Below, piece after piece: positions 25,708 to 35,593 of a stretch of DNA of 64,000 nt. The stretch's first letter is position 1; the number at the start of each line of letters is the position of its first letter. The stretch covers positions 1-64,000 of the forward strand of contig NZ_AZAC01000004.1 of assembly GCF_000931935.2 (NCBI RefSeq), in the 5' to 3' direction. The notes beneath the pieces were generated by a model. That model made no database searches and was not told the origin of the DNA. It saw nothing but the letters and a program-made list of their open reading frames with translations. The translations under genes and the position numbers were made by a program. This DNA comes from Dethiosulfatarculus sandiegensis (lineage in GTDB: Bacteria > Desulfobacterota > Desulfarculia > Desulfarculales > Desulfarculaceae).

Positions 25708-27254
25708 TGAAATTCAGTGAACTTATAAAAGAATTAGACCCCGTCCAAATCATCGGCGCCGCACCGGACCTTGAGGTCAAGGGCTTGGCCTATGATTCCA
25801 GAAAGGTGGGTCCCGGTTATATATTTGTGGCTTTAAAAGGGCTTGCCGCAGACGGTCACGCATTTTTGGCTCAGGCGGCCAAGGCCGGAAGCCCGGTTGT
25901 GGTGGTGGAGACCGAAGATCCCTCCCTGGCGGATCTTTGCCAGGTGGTGGTTCCGGACACCCGTGCGGCCCTTTCCAGGCTGGCCCATGTTTTTTACCAG
26001 AGGCCCAGCCGTGATATGCGCACCGTGGGAATTACCGGAACCAACGGCAAGACAACCGTCAGCTACCTGGTTGAAAGCGTGTTGGCCCAGCAGGGGCCAG
26101 TGGGAGTGATCGGAACCGTGGACTTGAGGTGGCCTGGGCACAGAGAGCCTGCCGCCATGACCACGCCCGAATCCCTGGATATCCACGCCGCCCTGGCCCA
26201 GATGCGGGCGGACCGGGCGGACCAGGCGGTGCTTGAGGTCTCAAGTCATGCCCTGGCCCAGAAAAGGGCTGACAATGTTGCCTTGGACGCCGCGGTATTC
26301 ACCAACTTAAGCCGTGACCACCTGGATTATCACAAGGATATGGAAGATTACTTCCAGTCCAAAAAACGACTTTTCACCGAGCTTTTACCCAAGTGGAAAA
26401 AAACCGGTAAAAAGGGCCTGGCCGTAGTCTTTAATGATGACGCCAGGGGGGCGGGCCTGGCTGCCGAGACCCGCGCCCTGGGGGTGGAAACCCTGACCTA
26501 CGGGCTTGATTCAGAGGCTGATATCAGACCGGTTGACCTGGAACTGACCATAGAGGGAATAAAACTCACGGTTAAAAGCCCCATGGGGGTTTTTATGGTC
26601 AATTCTCCCCTGGTGGGGCGTTTTAATGCCGCCAACCTGCTCGCCGGGGCCGCTGTGGGATTGGGGCTGGGAATGGAACCCGCCTTGGTGGCTCAGGGTC
26701 TTTGCAGTTTAAAAGGAGTGCCGGGCCGCCTGGAAAAGGTGGGCGTCTCCAGCCAAGGGCCTTTGGTGTTTGTGGACTATTGCCATACAGACGATGCCCT
26801 GCGCCAGGCCTTGAGTGTGCTGAGGCCCCTTTGCCCCGGCAGGCTGATCTGCGTATTTGGCGCTGGCGGAGACAGGGACCACGGCAAGCGTCCCCTTATG
26901 GGGCTGGCCGTGGCCCGGGGCGCTGATCTGGCCGTACTCACCAGCGATAACCCCCGCACCGAAGACCCCCTCTCCATCATGGAAATGATAGAGCCCGGGT
27001 TGGTTGAGGGAGGGGCGCTTAAGACCCTGGATCCGGCGAACGCCCAATCAGGGGCCTATGTAACCGAACCCGACCGGGCCAAGGCCATAGCCTTGGCCGT
27101 GAAATCGGCCGGTCCCGGAGATGTGATTCTCATAGGCGGCAAGGGCCACGAGGACTACCAGATAATAGGTCGTGAAAAGAGGCATTTTGATGACCGTCAG
27201 GAGGCTGCCAGAGCCTTGGGCCTGGTTTGGCCAAAGGAGGCGGCAAATGCCTGA
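25707..27254 (+). CDS. murE: UDP-MurNAc-tripeptide synthetase (meso-diaminopimelate adding)
   Basis: A 515-residue Mur ligase. The ATP site is TGTNGKTTVSYLVES, a carbamylated-lysine region follows, and the motif DNPRTEDP near the end marks enzymes that add meso-diaminopimelate rather than lysine. It adds the third residue of the stem peptide in the cytoplasm. ATG 25707 is the correct start: it overlaps the ftsI stop and gives the usual KFSELIKEL beginning. The frame upstream of it runs inside ftsI. Its last bases overlap murF by eight. Confidence 0.95.
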   Translation: MKFSELIKELDPVQIIGAAPDLEVKGLAYDSRKVGPGYIFVALKGLAADGHAFLAQAAKAGSPVVVVETEDPSLADLCQVVVPDTRAALSRLAHVFYQRPSRDMRTVGITGTNGKTTVSYLVESVLAQQGPVGVIGTVDLRWPGHREPAAMTTPESLDIHAALAQMRADRADQAVLEVSSHALAQKRADNVALDAAVFTNLSRDHLDYHKDMEDYFQSKKRLFTELLPKWKKTGKKGLAVVFNDDARGAGLAAETRALGVETLTYGLDSEADIRPVDLELTIEGIKLTVKSPMGVFMVNSPLVGRFNAANLLAGAAVGLGLGMEPALVAQGLCSLKGVPGRLEKVGVSSQGPLVFVDYCHTDDALRQALSVLRPLCPGRLICVFGAGGDRDHGKRPLMGLAVARGADLAVLTSDNPRTEDPLSIMEMIEPGLVEGGALKTLDPANAQSGAYVTEPDRAKAIALAVKSAGPGDVILIGGKGHEDYQIIGREKRHFDDRQEAARALGLVWPKEAANA

Positions 27255-28641
27255 ACTCAATTTTGATTTCGTTAAAAACGCCCTTAGGGCCGAGGTGCGG
27301 GGAAAGTTATCGGAAAAAGCCTTTTCCAAGGTCTCCACAGATACCCGCGATCTGCCCCAGGGCTCTTTGTTTGTTGCGCTTAAGGGCGAGAACTTCGATG
27401 CCCATGATTTTGTGGCCGATGCCTTGAAAAAAGGTGCGGCCGCCTGCGTGGTGCGAAAAGGTTTTGAGCTGCCGGATAATCCGGATGCATGCCTTTTCCA
27501 GGTTCCGGACACCCTGTTTGCCCTGGGTGAGCTGGCCACGGCCTGGAGGAGTCGGTTTTCCCTGCCGGTTGCCGCGGTCACCGGATCAAACGGTAAAACC
27601 ACCAGTAAGGAAATGTTGGCCTCTATCCTCTCTTCCAGGTCGGAGGTGCTGAAGAATAAAGGAAATTTTAATAATTTAATTGGCTTGCCCCTGACTCTCC
27701 TGGGCCTTTCGCCTCTCCACAAAATTTGCGTGGTGGAGATGGGCATGAATGCGCCGGGCGAAATAAAAAGGCTTACTCAAATAGCCGTGCCGGACGTGGG
27801 GGTAATCACCAACGTGGGCGCGGCCCATCTGGGTCCCATGGGCTCACTTGAGGCAGTGGCCAAGGCCAAGGCCGAGCTCTTCGAAGGGCTGGGTGACCAT
27901 GCCAGGGCAGTGGTGAATATAGATGATCCCCTGCTTGCGCCGTGGGCTGAAAAAATGGCTGATCGGGCCATTACCTTTGGCATGAGTGAAAAAGCTCAGG
28001 TAAGTTGCCGGGATATTTCGGCTTTAGGTACCAGGCAGGCCTTTAACCTGGTATTGCCGGAAGGAGTTTTGGAAAGGGTGCGCCTGGCCGCACCGGGTAG
28101 CCACAACGTGAAAAACGCGCTTGCCGCCGCAGCCACTGCCTGGGCCATGGGATTCTCCGCCGAGGAGATAAAAAAGGGTCTGGAGGGGTTTGCCCCGGTA
28201 AGAGGCAGGCTGCATTACCAAAAGTCCATGTGGGGCTATGCCGTGGTGGATGACACCTATAACGCCAATCCCTCTTCCCTGCAGGGTGGGTTGGAAGCGC
28301 TGGGACCCATAGCCTCGGGCAGGCCCAAGGGCTTGATTCTGGGCGATATGCTGGAGTTGGGGCCGGATGCCCCTCGTCTGCATGAAAAGGCCGGCCGCAT
28401 GGCCGTGGAGGCGGGTTGCAATTTGGTCATGGCCCTGGGCGGGTTTGCCCCCCAGGTGGCGAAAGGCGCTCAAGAGGCTGGTCTTTCGCCAGATATGGCC
28501 CTGGCTTTTGATGATTTTATGGAACTGGTCGAGGCTTCGTTCGAGGTGCTCACCGGTGAAGAGGTCGTTTTGATAAAAGGTTCCCGGGCAATGCGCATGG
28601 AGCGCGTGGTCAAGGCCCTGGTGAGCGGAGAGATCTCCTAA
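27247..28641 (+). CDS. murF: UDP-MurNAc-tripeptide D-alanyl-D-alanine ligase
   Basis: A 464-residue Mur ligase: N-terminal domain with VSTDTRDLPQGSLFVALKG, ATP motif TGSNGKTTSKEM, and the C-terminal domain with VVDDTYNANPSS. It adds D-Ala-D-Ala to complete the pentapeptide. Start ATG 27247 follows AAAGGAGG; the longer upstream frame lies inside murE. The stop overlaps mraY by one base. No ddl gene for its substrate is in the window. Confidence 0.95.
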   Translation: MPELNFDFVKNALRAEVRGKLSEKAFSKVSTDTRDLPQGSLFVALKGENFDAHDFVADALKKGAAACVVRKGFELPDNPDACLFQVPDTLFALGELATAWRSRFSLPVAAVTGSNGKTTSKEMLASILSSRSEVLKNKGNFNNLIGLPLTLLGLSPLHKICVVEMGMNAPGEIKRLTQIAVPDVGVITNVGAAHLGPMGSLEAVAKAKAELFEGLGDHARAVVNIDDPLLAPWAEKMADRAITFGMSEKAQVSCRDISALGTRQAFNLVLPEGVLERVRLAAPGSHNVKNALAAAATAWAMGFSAEEIKKGLEGFAPVRGRLHYQKSMWGYAVVDDTYNANPSSLQGGLEALGPIASGRPKGLILGDMLELGPDAPRLHEKAGRMAVEAGCNLVMALGGFAPQVAKGAQEAGLSPDMALAFDDFMELVEASFEVLTGEEVVLIKGSRAMRMERVVKALVSGEIS

Positions 28642-29723
28642 TGCTGTTTGAGTTGCTATACCCGTTGCGGGATATCTTCGCCGGGTTCAACGTTATACGT
28701 TACATAACTTTCCGCACCATCTGGGCTGCGCTCACCGCCCTGACCCTCTCCCTTTTGTTGGGCCCCTGGTTGATAAGGATGCTCAGGAAAATGCAGATGG
28801 GCCAGTACATAAGAGAGCTGGGCCCGAAAAGCCATCAGGCCAAGGCGGGCACCCCCACCATGGGCGGGCTTTTGATCATCTTCAGTGTGCTGGTCTCAAG
28901 CCTTTTATGGGGCAGGCTGGACAACTTTTTCTTTTGGCTGATCCTGGGCGCTACTTTGGCCTTTGGAGCCATTGGTTTTATTGACGATTTTATGAAAAAG
29001 GTCTCCCGCAAAAATGAGGGCGGCCTTTCATCCAAAGCCAAGTTCTTGCTTTTGAGTATGGTCTCACTGGCCATTGCCTTGGCTCTTTACTACCACCCGG
29101 GTTACAACACCCAGCTCTCGGTGCCTTTTTTCAAGCTGGTGGTCCCGGACCTGGGTTGGGGATACGTGGTCTTGGCCGTTTTTATCCTGGTTGGGGCCAG
29201 TAATGCGGTGAACCTGACCGACGGGCTCGACGGCCTGGCCGCAGGACCGGTCCTGGTGGCGGCAAGCACTTATCTGGTGCTTTCCTATCTGGCCGGAAAC
29301 TACAAGGCCGCCACTTATTTGCAGATCTTTTTTGTGCCCGGCGTGGGTGAAGTAACGGTTTTCCTTGGCGCGGTGGTCGGCGCTGTAATGGGTTTTCTCT
29401 GGTACAACGCCCATCCGGCCGAGGTTTTTATGGGAGACACCGGCTCCTTGGCCCTGGGCGGCATGCTCGGCACCGCTGCCCTGGTTACCAAACATGAAAT
29501 CCTGCTGGCCGTGGTCGGCGGCATTTTTGTGGTTGAGGCCCTGAGCGTGATTATCCAGGTGGGTTTTTTCAAGGTAAGCCATGGCAAAAGGTTTTTCCGC
29601 ATGGCGCCCTTGCACCATCATTTTGAATTAAAGGGCTGGCCCGAGTCCAAGGTGATTGTGCGTTTCTGGATTGTAGCGGTGGTGTTGGCCCTGGCGGCCA
29701 TATCCACCTTAAAGCTGAGGTAA
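28641..29723 (+). CDS. mraY: phospho-MurNAc-pentapeptide transferase
   Basis: A 360-residue ten-helix inner-membrane enzyme. Motifs: KSHQAKAGTPTMGGLLI, the aspartate pair in GFIDDFMKK, NAVNLTDGLDGLA and the late loop MAPLHHHFELKGW. It moves phospho-MurNAc-pentapeptide onto undecaprenyl phosphate to form lipid I. Length and motifs are regular. Begins on the last base of murF; murD follows after five bases. Confidence 0.97.
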   Translation: MLFELLYPLRDIFAGFNVIRYITFRTIWAALTALTLSLLLGPWLIRMLRKMQMGQYIRELGPKSHQAKAGTPTMGGLLIIFSVLVSSLLWGRLDNFFFWLILGATLAFGAIGFIDDFMKKVSRKNEGGLSSKAKFLLLSMVSLAIALALYYHPGYNTQLSVPFFKLVVPDLGWGYVVLAVFILVGASNAVNLTDGLDGLAAGPVLVAASTYLVLSYLAGNYKAATYLQIFFVPGVGEVTVFLGAVVGAVMGFLWYNAHPAEVFMGDTGSLALGGMLGTAALVTKHEILLAVVGGIFVVEALSVIIQVGFFKVSHGKRFFRMAPLHHHFELKGWPESKVIVRFWIVAVVLALAAISTLKLR

Positions 29724-29728
29724 GAGAA

Positions 29729-31078
29729 GTGGAGCTTAAGGAGAAGCGCGTATTGGTGGCGGGAGCCGGGGTGAGCGGCGTGGCCGCGGCCAGGCTCTGC
29801 CTGGGCCGGGGGGCCCGGGTTACGGTCACTGATCAGGGCGCGGGATCGGAAAAGGCCGGAGAGCTTAAGTCCTCCGGTGCAGAGCTGCACTTTGGCGGTT
29901 TCAGGGAAGATGATTTTACTTCCTGTGATTTACTGGTGCTTTCTCCGGGCATAGATCCCCGTTTGGATGAGGTCTGCGCGGCAAAGGCCAAGGGGATGCC
30001 TGTGTTGGGTGAAATGGAGCTTGGCTTCAGATTCCTTGAATCCCCTTGCGTCATGGTCACCGGCACCAACGGTAAAAGCACGGTAACCACCCTTATAGGC
30101 CTTTTGCTTGAGGCTGAAGGATTTGAGGTCTTTACCGGCGGCAATCTGGGCGAACCCCTTTGCAGCCTTATAAACTCGGGCCGCCGGGTTGACTGGGCGG
30201 TTCTGGAGGTCAGCTCCTTTCAGGCCGACACCGCCCCAACCATGGTTCCCAAGGTTGGGGTGCTGTTGAATATAAGCGAGGACCACCTGAACAGGTACCG
30301 GGATTTCACCGCTTATGCGGACAGCAAATTCAGCTTTTTTCTGCGCCAGGGCCCGGAGGATGTGGCCATCTTCAAGGCCGATGATAAGGAGATTTCAAAA
30401 AGGGTCCCCATGGCCAATGCCCAGATTCAATATTTCAGCGAGTCCGCTCTTTTAAGGCCGGGAGGCTGGCTGGAAGGGGATGACCTGGTCATATCGGCCA
30501 GGGATCAGGAACAGATGCGCGTCGACGCAAGCCAAACACCCTTGCAGGGAACCTTCAACCGGTTGAATCTGCTGGCGGCCTGTATGGCGGCCAAGGCCTG
30601 CAAGGTCGGGCCGAACGCCATGAATCGGGTGGTCAGGGAGTTTAAGGGCCTGCCCCACAGGGTTGAACTGGTGGGCGCCATTAATCAGGTGGATTATGTC
30701 AACGACAGCAAGGCCACCAATGTGGGGGCCGTACAGGCTGCCCTGGGGTCTTTAGATCGGGATTTGATTCTTCTTTTGGGAGGTAGGGATAAAAAAGGCG
30801 TCTTTGCTGACCTTGCCCCCTTTATGGGCCCCCGCCTCAAGGGGCTGATCTGTTTTGGCGAGGCCGGGCCCACAATTTGCGAACAGTTGCAGCCTTATAT
30901 AAAGGGTCATCTGGTCGAAGACCTGGCCACGGCTTTTGAGCTTTCCAGAAGAATTGCCCGGCCCGGGGATATGGTGCTTTTTTCGCCCGGGTGCGCCAGT
31001 TTTGACGCTTACAAAAGTTATGGTCAAAGGGGGGATCATTTCAGATCCCTGGTTTTGGAGGCGCTTAGTGGGAACTGA
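29729..31078 (+). CDS. murD: UDP-MurNAc-L-alanine:D-glutamate ligase
   Basis: A 449-residue Mur ligase: N-terminal Rossmann-like part (RVLVAGAGVSGVAAARL), ATP motif MVTGTNGKSTVTTLIG, and a C-terminal domain ending FSPGCASFDAYKSYGQRGDHF, typical of MurD. It adds D-glutamate as the second residue of the stem peptide. Start is GTG 29729, with a GAGG-containing stretch upstream at the mraY end. It overlaps ftsW by 11 bases. Confidence 0.95.
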   Translation: MELKEKRVLVAGAGVSGVAAARLCLGRGARVTVTDQGAGSEKAGELKSSGAELHFGGFREDDFTSCDLLVLSPGIDPRLDEVCAAKAKGMPVLGEMELGFRFLESPCVMVTGTNGKSTVTTLIGLLLEAEGFEVFTGGNLGEPLCSLINSGRRVDWAVLEVSSFQADTAPTMVPKVGVLLNISEDHLNRYRDFTAYADSKFSFFLRQGPEDVAIFKADDKEISKRVPMANAQIQYFSESALLRPGGWLEGDDLVISARDQEQMRVDASQTPLQGTFNRLNLLAACMAAKACKVGPNAMNRVVREFKGLPHRVELVGAINQVDYVNDSKATNVGAVQAALGSLDRDLILLLGGRDKKGVFADLAPFMGPRLKGLICFGEAGPTICEQLQPYIKGHLVEDLATAFELSRRIARPGDMVLFSPGCASFDAYKSYGQRGDHFRSLVLEALSGN

Positions 31079-32210
31079 GGCGGTGCGGTCCAACAAAAAA
31101 GACTACGCCTTCAGCCTCCGTGAGGTGGACCCCTGGATTATGGTGGCGGTGGTGGTTTTGACCGCCATTGGTCTGGTGATGGTCTTCAGCGCCTCAAGTT
31201 CACTGGCGGATAAACGCTATGCCGACTCCGCCTATTTTTTGAAACGGCAGGCCATGCACCTGGGCGTGGGGGTTTTGGTAATGCTGGCCCTGGCCCGGCT
31301 GGATTACGGCCGCTTGCATAAAATGACCTATCCGATATTGGTAGGTACGGTTGTGGCTCTTTTGCTTGTCTTTATCCCTGTGGTGGGGCACAAGGCGGGC
31401 GGAGCCTATCGCTGGGTGAACCTTTTATTCATCAGGTTGCAGCCGGGAGAACTGGCCAAACTGGCTTTGGTTTTTTACCTGGCTTATTCCCTTTCCAGCC
31501 ATCAGGACCAGGTGAAGAGCTTCAGCCGCGGTTTTTTCCCGAATATCGCCGTGGCCTGCGTGTTGACTTTCCTGGTGGTTCTGGAACCGGATCTGGGCAC
31601 CGCAGTGACCCTGATGGCCCTGGCCTCCATAGTGCTTTTTGTGGCCGGAACCAGGTTTACCTATCTTGGGGCAATGGGACTTTTGGCCTTGCCCGTATTG
31701 GGGCTGCTTTTGTTCAAGGTGAACTGGCGTTTGGAGCGCATGTTGACCTTTTTAAACCCCTGGGCCGACCCCAAGGGAACGGGGTGGCAGATTATTCACA
31801 GCTTTTTGGCCCTGGGCTCCGGCGGATTCACTGGAGCCGGGCTCAGCGCTTCCAAGCAGAAGTTGTTTTATCTGCCCGAGCCGCATACGGATTTCATATT
31901 CAGCGTGCTCGGTGAGGAACTGGGATTCTGGGGTGTTTCCCTGGTGCTGGGCCTTTTCATGGTGGTTATCTGGCGCGGCATCAAGACCGCCCTGGAAGCC
32001 AGGGATCTTTTCGGCACTTACCTGGCCCTGGGCTGCACCCTGGTGATTGGATTGCAGGCCTTTGTCAATGTGGCGGTTGTGATGGGGCTTTTGCCCACCA
32101 AGGGATTGACCCTGCCTTTTATAAGCTATGGAGGTTCATCCCTTTTGGTTAACCTGGCCTGCGTGGGGCTTTTGCTTTCAGTGGCGTCCCATAAGGGAAA
32201 ACGTGCATGA
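31068..32210 (+). CDS. ftsW: septal peptidoglycan glycosyltransferase FtsW
   Basis: A 380-residue SEDS-family protein with about ten membrane helices. Recognisable stretches: LVMVFSASSSLADKRY, the large loop with GAYRWVNLLFIRLQPGELAK, and GLTLPFISYGGSSLL near the end. It polymerises septal glycan chains together with FtsI. I choose GTG 31068, six bases after GGAGG; the upstream extension lies in murD and is not membrane-protein-like. It overlaps murG by four bases. Confidence 0.95.
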   Translation: MGTEAVRSNKKDYAFSLREVDPWIMVAVVVLTAIGLVMVFSASSSLADKRYADSAYFLKRQAMHLGVGVLVMLALARLDYGRLHKMTYPILVGTVVALLLVFIPVVGHKAGGAYRWVNLLFIRLQPGELAKLALVFYLAYSLSSHQDQVKSFSRGFFPNIAVACVLTFLVVLEPDLGTAVTLMALASIVLFVAGTRFTYLGAMGLLALPVLGLLLFKVNWRLERMLTFLNPWADPKGTGWQIIHSFLALGSGGFTGAGLSASKQKLFYLPEPHTDFIFSVLGEELGFWGVSLVLGLFMVVIWRGIKTALEARDLFGTYLALGCTLVIGLQAFVNVAVVMGLLPTKGLTLPFISYGGSSLLVNLACVGLLLSVASHKGKRA

Positions 32211-33310
32211 ATAAAACCGTACTCATAGCCGGTGGCGGTACAGGCGGCCATCTTTTCCCGGGCATTGCCGTGGCGCAGGCTCTGAAGAAAAAGGACCCCG
32301 GCCTGCGTCTGGTCTTTGTTGGTGCAGGAAAAGAGCTGGAAAAGTCCATCCTGGCTGACCAGGGCTATGAAATGGAGAGCATAAAGGCCAAAGCCTTCAG
32401 AGGGCAGGGCATTTTGGGCAGGGTTCTATCCCTGGCCGGTCTGCCGGGAACCCTGCTCGAGGCCAAGCGGCTTTTGAATCGATATCAGCCGGATATGGTT
32501 CTGGCGGTGGGAGGCTATGCGGCCTTTGCCCTGGGATGCGCCTCACGCATCTGGGGCGTGCCTTTGGCAGTGCAGGAGCAAAACGCCCTGCCCGGGCTTA
32601 CCAACCGTATGTTGGGCAAGCTGGCCCGTATGGTCTTTATCTCTTTTAAAGAGGCGAAAGACCATTTTCCCAGTGGAAAGTGCCGCCTGTTGGGCAATCC
32701 GGTGAGGCTGGACCTTTTGGCAGAGGGTGAAAAGGCCTCGGCCCAAAGGCCAAACCGGGAAGAGTGTTTCAATGTCTTGATTCTCGGCGGGTCCCAGGGC
32801 GCTCAGAGCATTAATCAGGCCATGGTCCAGAGCCTGGACGAGCTTGAGCCTTATAAGGAAACGCTTAATTTCGTGCATCAGACAGGCCGGTCTCAGGAAC
32901 AGGCCGTGGCCCAGGTTTATGAGGATAAGGGATTTAAGGCGCAGGTCGCCGGATTCTTCCAAAATATGGGCGAGCTATACGGCCGGGCCCATCTGGTGAT
33001 CTGCAGGGCCGGAGCCGGCACTCTTACAGAGCTGATCTGTTTGGGCAGGGCCTCCATATGCGTGCCCTATCCCCATGCGGCCGGGGATCACCAGACCAAA
33101 AACGCGCAAAGCCTGGTCAAGGCAGGCGCCGCCCGTATAATCGCGGACAGCGAATTGAGCGGCTCCCAGGTGGCCGGGACAATAAAGGAAATGATCGACA
33201 ACCCGCAGGGCTTGGATGCCATGGCGGCACGTGCCCTTGAATTGGCCAGGCCCGAAGCAGCCATGAATATAGCCGCGGATTGCCTTGAACTAATGAAGGG
33301 AAGGCCCTGA
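32207..33310 (+). CDS. murG: UDP-GlcNAc:lipid I N-acetylglucosamine transferase
   Basis: A 367-residue GT28 glycosyltransferase. N-terminal glycine-rich motif GGGTGGHLFPGIAVA, second G loop LILGGSQGAQSIN, and the donor site HLVICRAGAGTLTELICLGR with PYPHAAGDHQTKNA. It adds GlcNAc to lipid I at the inner face of the membrane to give lipid II. Start ATG 32207 overlaps ftsW; the stop overlaps murC by one base. Confidence 0.97.
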   Translation: MNKTVLIAGGGTGGHLFPGIAVAQALKKKDPGLRLVFVGAGKELEKSILADQGYEMESIKAKAFRGQGILGRVLSLAGLPGTLLEAKRLLNRYQPDMVLAVGGYAAFALGCASRIWGVPLAVQEQNALPGLTNRMLGKLARMVFISFKEAKDHFPSGKCRLLGNPVRLDLLAEGEKASAQRPNREECFNVLILGGSQGAQSINQAMVQSLDELEPYKETLNFVHQTGRSQEQAVAQVYEDKGFKAQVAGFFQNMGELYGRAHLVICRAGAGTLTELICLGRASICVPYPHAAGDHQTKNAQSLVKAGAARIIADSELSGSQVAGTIKEMIDNPQGLDAMAARALELARPEAAMNIAADCLELMKGRP

Positions 33311-34698
33311 TGTATAAAGCGGGCCAGCATATACATTTTGTTGGAATAGGCGGCATCGGCATGAGTGGTATTGCCGAGCTTTTGATTAACCTGGGTCATA
33401 AGGTCAGCGGCAGCGACTTGCGGGAAAGCGATATCACAAGGCGTCTGGCCGATATGGGGGCGGAGATAAAAAGCGGGCATCATCCGGATTATGTGAGGGA
33501 TGCCGACGCGGTGGTGGTTAGCTCCGCAGTTTCCGATGACAACCCCGAGGTGGTGGCCGCCATGGGTGAACGCATCCCGGTTATCCCCAGGGCTGAAATG
33601 CTGGCCGAGCTGATGCGCCTTAAATACGGGGTGGCTGTGGCCGGAGCCCACGGCAAGACCTCCTGCACCTCCATGATATCGGTGCTTTTGGCTGCCGGAG
33701 ACTTTGATCCCACGGTTGTGGTCGGCGGCAAACTGGAGGCCCTGGGGTCCAACGCCCGCCTTGGCAGCGGAGACTTTCTGGTGGCCGAGGCCGATGAGTC
33801 GGACGGCTCCTTTAACCGGCTCACCCCCGTGGTGGTGGTTGTCACCAACATGGACAGGGAGCACATGGACCATTACGGCTCCGACGAGGCCTTGGATGAG
33901 GCCTTTGTGCAGTTCATGAACAAGGTGCCTTTTTACGGGGCGGCCATCCTTTGCCTGGACGACAGCCGCCTGGCCGGGTTGATACCCAAGGTGCGCAAGA
34001 GGGTGATTACCTACGGCATGGCCTCTCAGGCCGATTATCAGGCCAGGGATATCTCGTTTGAGGGAGTCAATTCCAGCTTCACCCTTTATGTGAGGGGCGA
34101 AAAAACAGGACGGGTTACGATCCCGGTGCCGGGCAGGCACAATGTGTTGAACTGCCTGGGCGCTTTGGCTGCCTGCCATGAGCTGGGCATGGATATGGAG
34201 ACGGCCATGAAATCCTGCCTGGATTTCGGCGGGGTGAAAAGAAGGTTCGAGATTAAGGGCAAGGCAAGGAACGGGGCTTTGATCATGGATGATTATGCTC
34301 ACCATCCCACTGAGATCAAGGCCACTTTGGAGGCTGCCAGAAACAGCTGGCCAGACCGCAGGCTGGTTATCTGCTTCCAGCCTCACCGTTATTCCAGGAC
34401 CAGGCTTTTATTTGATGACTTTGCCACCTCATTTTACGGGGCGGACCTGCTTTTGGTCATGGATATCTACGCGGCCAGTGAGAAAAAAGACCCCACGGTT
34501 TCGGCCGAGGCCCTGGCCGACGCCATCAGGGATCACGGCCATCGTAATGTTGAGTATGTGGGTAAAAAGGCCCAGGCCAAAGAGCGCCTGGAAAAGCTCC
34601 TGGAGCCCGGGGACGTGGTTTTCACCATGGGCGCGGGTGATGTCTATCATCTGGGAGAAGAGCTGGCATCAGGCCGGGGAGATGATATTGAAGCCTGA
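33310..34698 (+). CDS. murC: UDP-N-acetylmuramate:L-alanine ligase
   Basis: A 462-residue Mur ligase: N-terminal IHFVGIGGIGMSGIAELL, ATP motif VAGAHGKTSCTSMI, DDYAHHPTEIKATL and FQPHRYSRT, all diagnostic of MurC. It attaches L-Ala to UDP-MurNAc. The order murG-murC-murB is canonical. The 3' end overlaps murB by 17 bases. Confidence 0.97.
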   Translation: MYKAGQHIHFVGIGGIGMSGIAELLINLGHKVSGSDLRESDITRRLADMGAEIKSGHHPDYVRDADAVVVSSAVSDDNPEVVAAMGERIPVIPRAEMLAELMRLKYGVAVAGAHGKTSCTSMISVLLAAGDFDPTVVVGGKLEALGSNARLGSGDFLVAEADESDGSFNRLTPVVVVVTNMDREHMDHYGSDEALDEAFVQFMNKVPFYGAAILCLDDSRLAGLIPKVRKRVITYGMASQADYQARDISFEGVNSSFTLYVRGEKTGRVTIPVPGRHNVLNCLGALAACHELGMDMETAMKSCLDFGGVKRRFEIKGKARNGALIMDDYAHHPTEIKATLEAARNSWPDRRLVICFQPHRYSRTRLLFDDFATSFYGADLLLVMDIYAASEKKDPTVSAEALADAIRDHGHRNVEYVGKKAQAKERLEKLLEPGDVVFTMGAGDVYHLGEELASGRGDDIEA

Positions 34699-35593
34699 TT
34701 TCCAAAGGGAACTGGTGAAACTTTTGGGCAAAAGAGCCCGGTTTGACCTTGATCTGGACCGCCTCACCACTTGGGGCGTCGGCGGTCCGGTGCGGTTTCA
34801 TTGCCGGGTGCACACCCCCTTGGAAGCGGCCCAGGTGATATCCCTGGCCAAGCAGGCAAAGGTTCCCTGGATGGTTTTGGGCCGCGGGTCGAACCTCCTG
34901 GTTTCGGATCAGGGGTATCCCGGTGTGATGCTTCGTCTGGCAGGCCCCTTGGCCAAACTTGAGCTTGAGGACGGAACCATAAAGGCGGGTGCGGGGGCCT
35001 CCTTGCCCGCTTTGGTGAAGCTTGCCGCGGTGAATGGATTGAGCGGCCTGGAGTGGGCTGTGGGAATTCCCGCCACTGTGGGCGGGGCCGTAGCCGGTAA
35101 TGCCGGGGCCAATGGCTTTGAGATGAGCGATATCACCGACCAGATAAGCCTGTTGCTTGAGAACGGTGAGATAAAGGCCTTTAAGGGCCAAGAGATAAAA
35201 AGCGGCTACCGGCATCTGGATTTGCCTGCGCAAAGCCTGGTGCTGGAGGCCCTGCTGGAGTTTAAACCGGATGATCCGGCTATGATTCACAGGCGCATGA
35301 AAAGACTTTTGGAGAGGCGTTTGGGCGCGCAGCCCCTGATTAAGCGCACCGCCGGTTCGGTCTTTAAAAATCCTCCCGGCGATTATGCGGGCAGGTTGAT
35401 CGAACAGGCTGGTTGCAAGGGACTCAGTGTGGGAGATGCCATGGTGAGCGTGCGCCATGCCAACTTTATCGAGAACCGGGGCAAGGCCACGGCCAGCCAG
35501 ATAATAGAACTGATGCAGGTGGTCTCCGACCGGGTTAAATCTCAAGCAGGCGTCAGACTCCAGCCTGAAGTGGAGGTGGTGGGGCGTGTTTAA
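34682..35593 (+). CDS. murB: UDP-N-acetylenolpyruvoylglucosamine reductase
   Basis: About 303 residues, FAD- and NADPH-dependent, makes UDP-MurNAc. Features: TTWGVGGPVRF, VLGRGSNLLVSDQGYPG, the flavin-binding stretch GLEWAVGIPATVGGAVAGNA, SGYRHLDL with the type-II-like active site arrangement, and GSVFKNPPGDYAGRLIE. Start: ATG 34682 directly follows GGGGAG, so the TTG at 34688, six bases from that site, may be the true start. The long frame going up to 34289 is only an open frame within murC. It overlaps ftsQ by eight bases. Confidence 0.93.
   Translation: MILKPDFQRELVKLLGKRARFDLDLDRLTTWGVGGPVRFHCRVHTPLEAAQVISLAKQAKVPWMVLGRGSNLLVSDQGYPGVMLRLAGPLAKLELEDGTIKAGAGASLPALVKLAAVNGLSGLEWAVGIPATVGGAVAGNAGANGFEMSDITDQISLLLENGEIKAFKGQEIKSGYRHLDLPAQSLVLEALLEFKPDDPAMIHRRMKRLLERRLGAQPLIKRTAGSVFKNPPGDYAGRLIEQAGCKGLSVGDAMVSVRHANFIENRGKATASQIIELMQVVSDRVKSQAGVRLQPEVEVVGRV

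Noticed and set aside
33088-34386. 432-codon minus-strand frame opposite murC
   Set aside because: Antisense shadow of a well-defined murC; no ribosome site and shadow-like composition rich in His and Gly.
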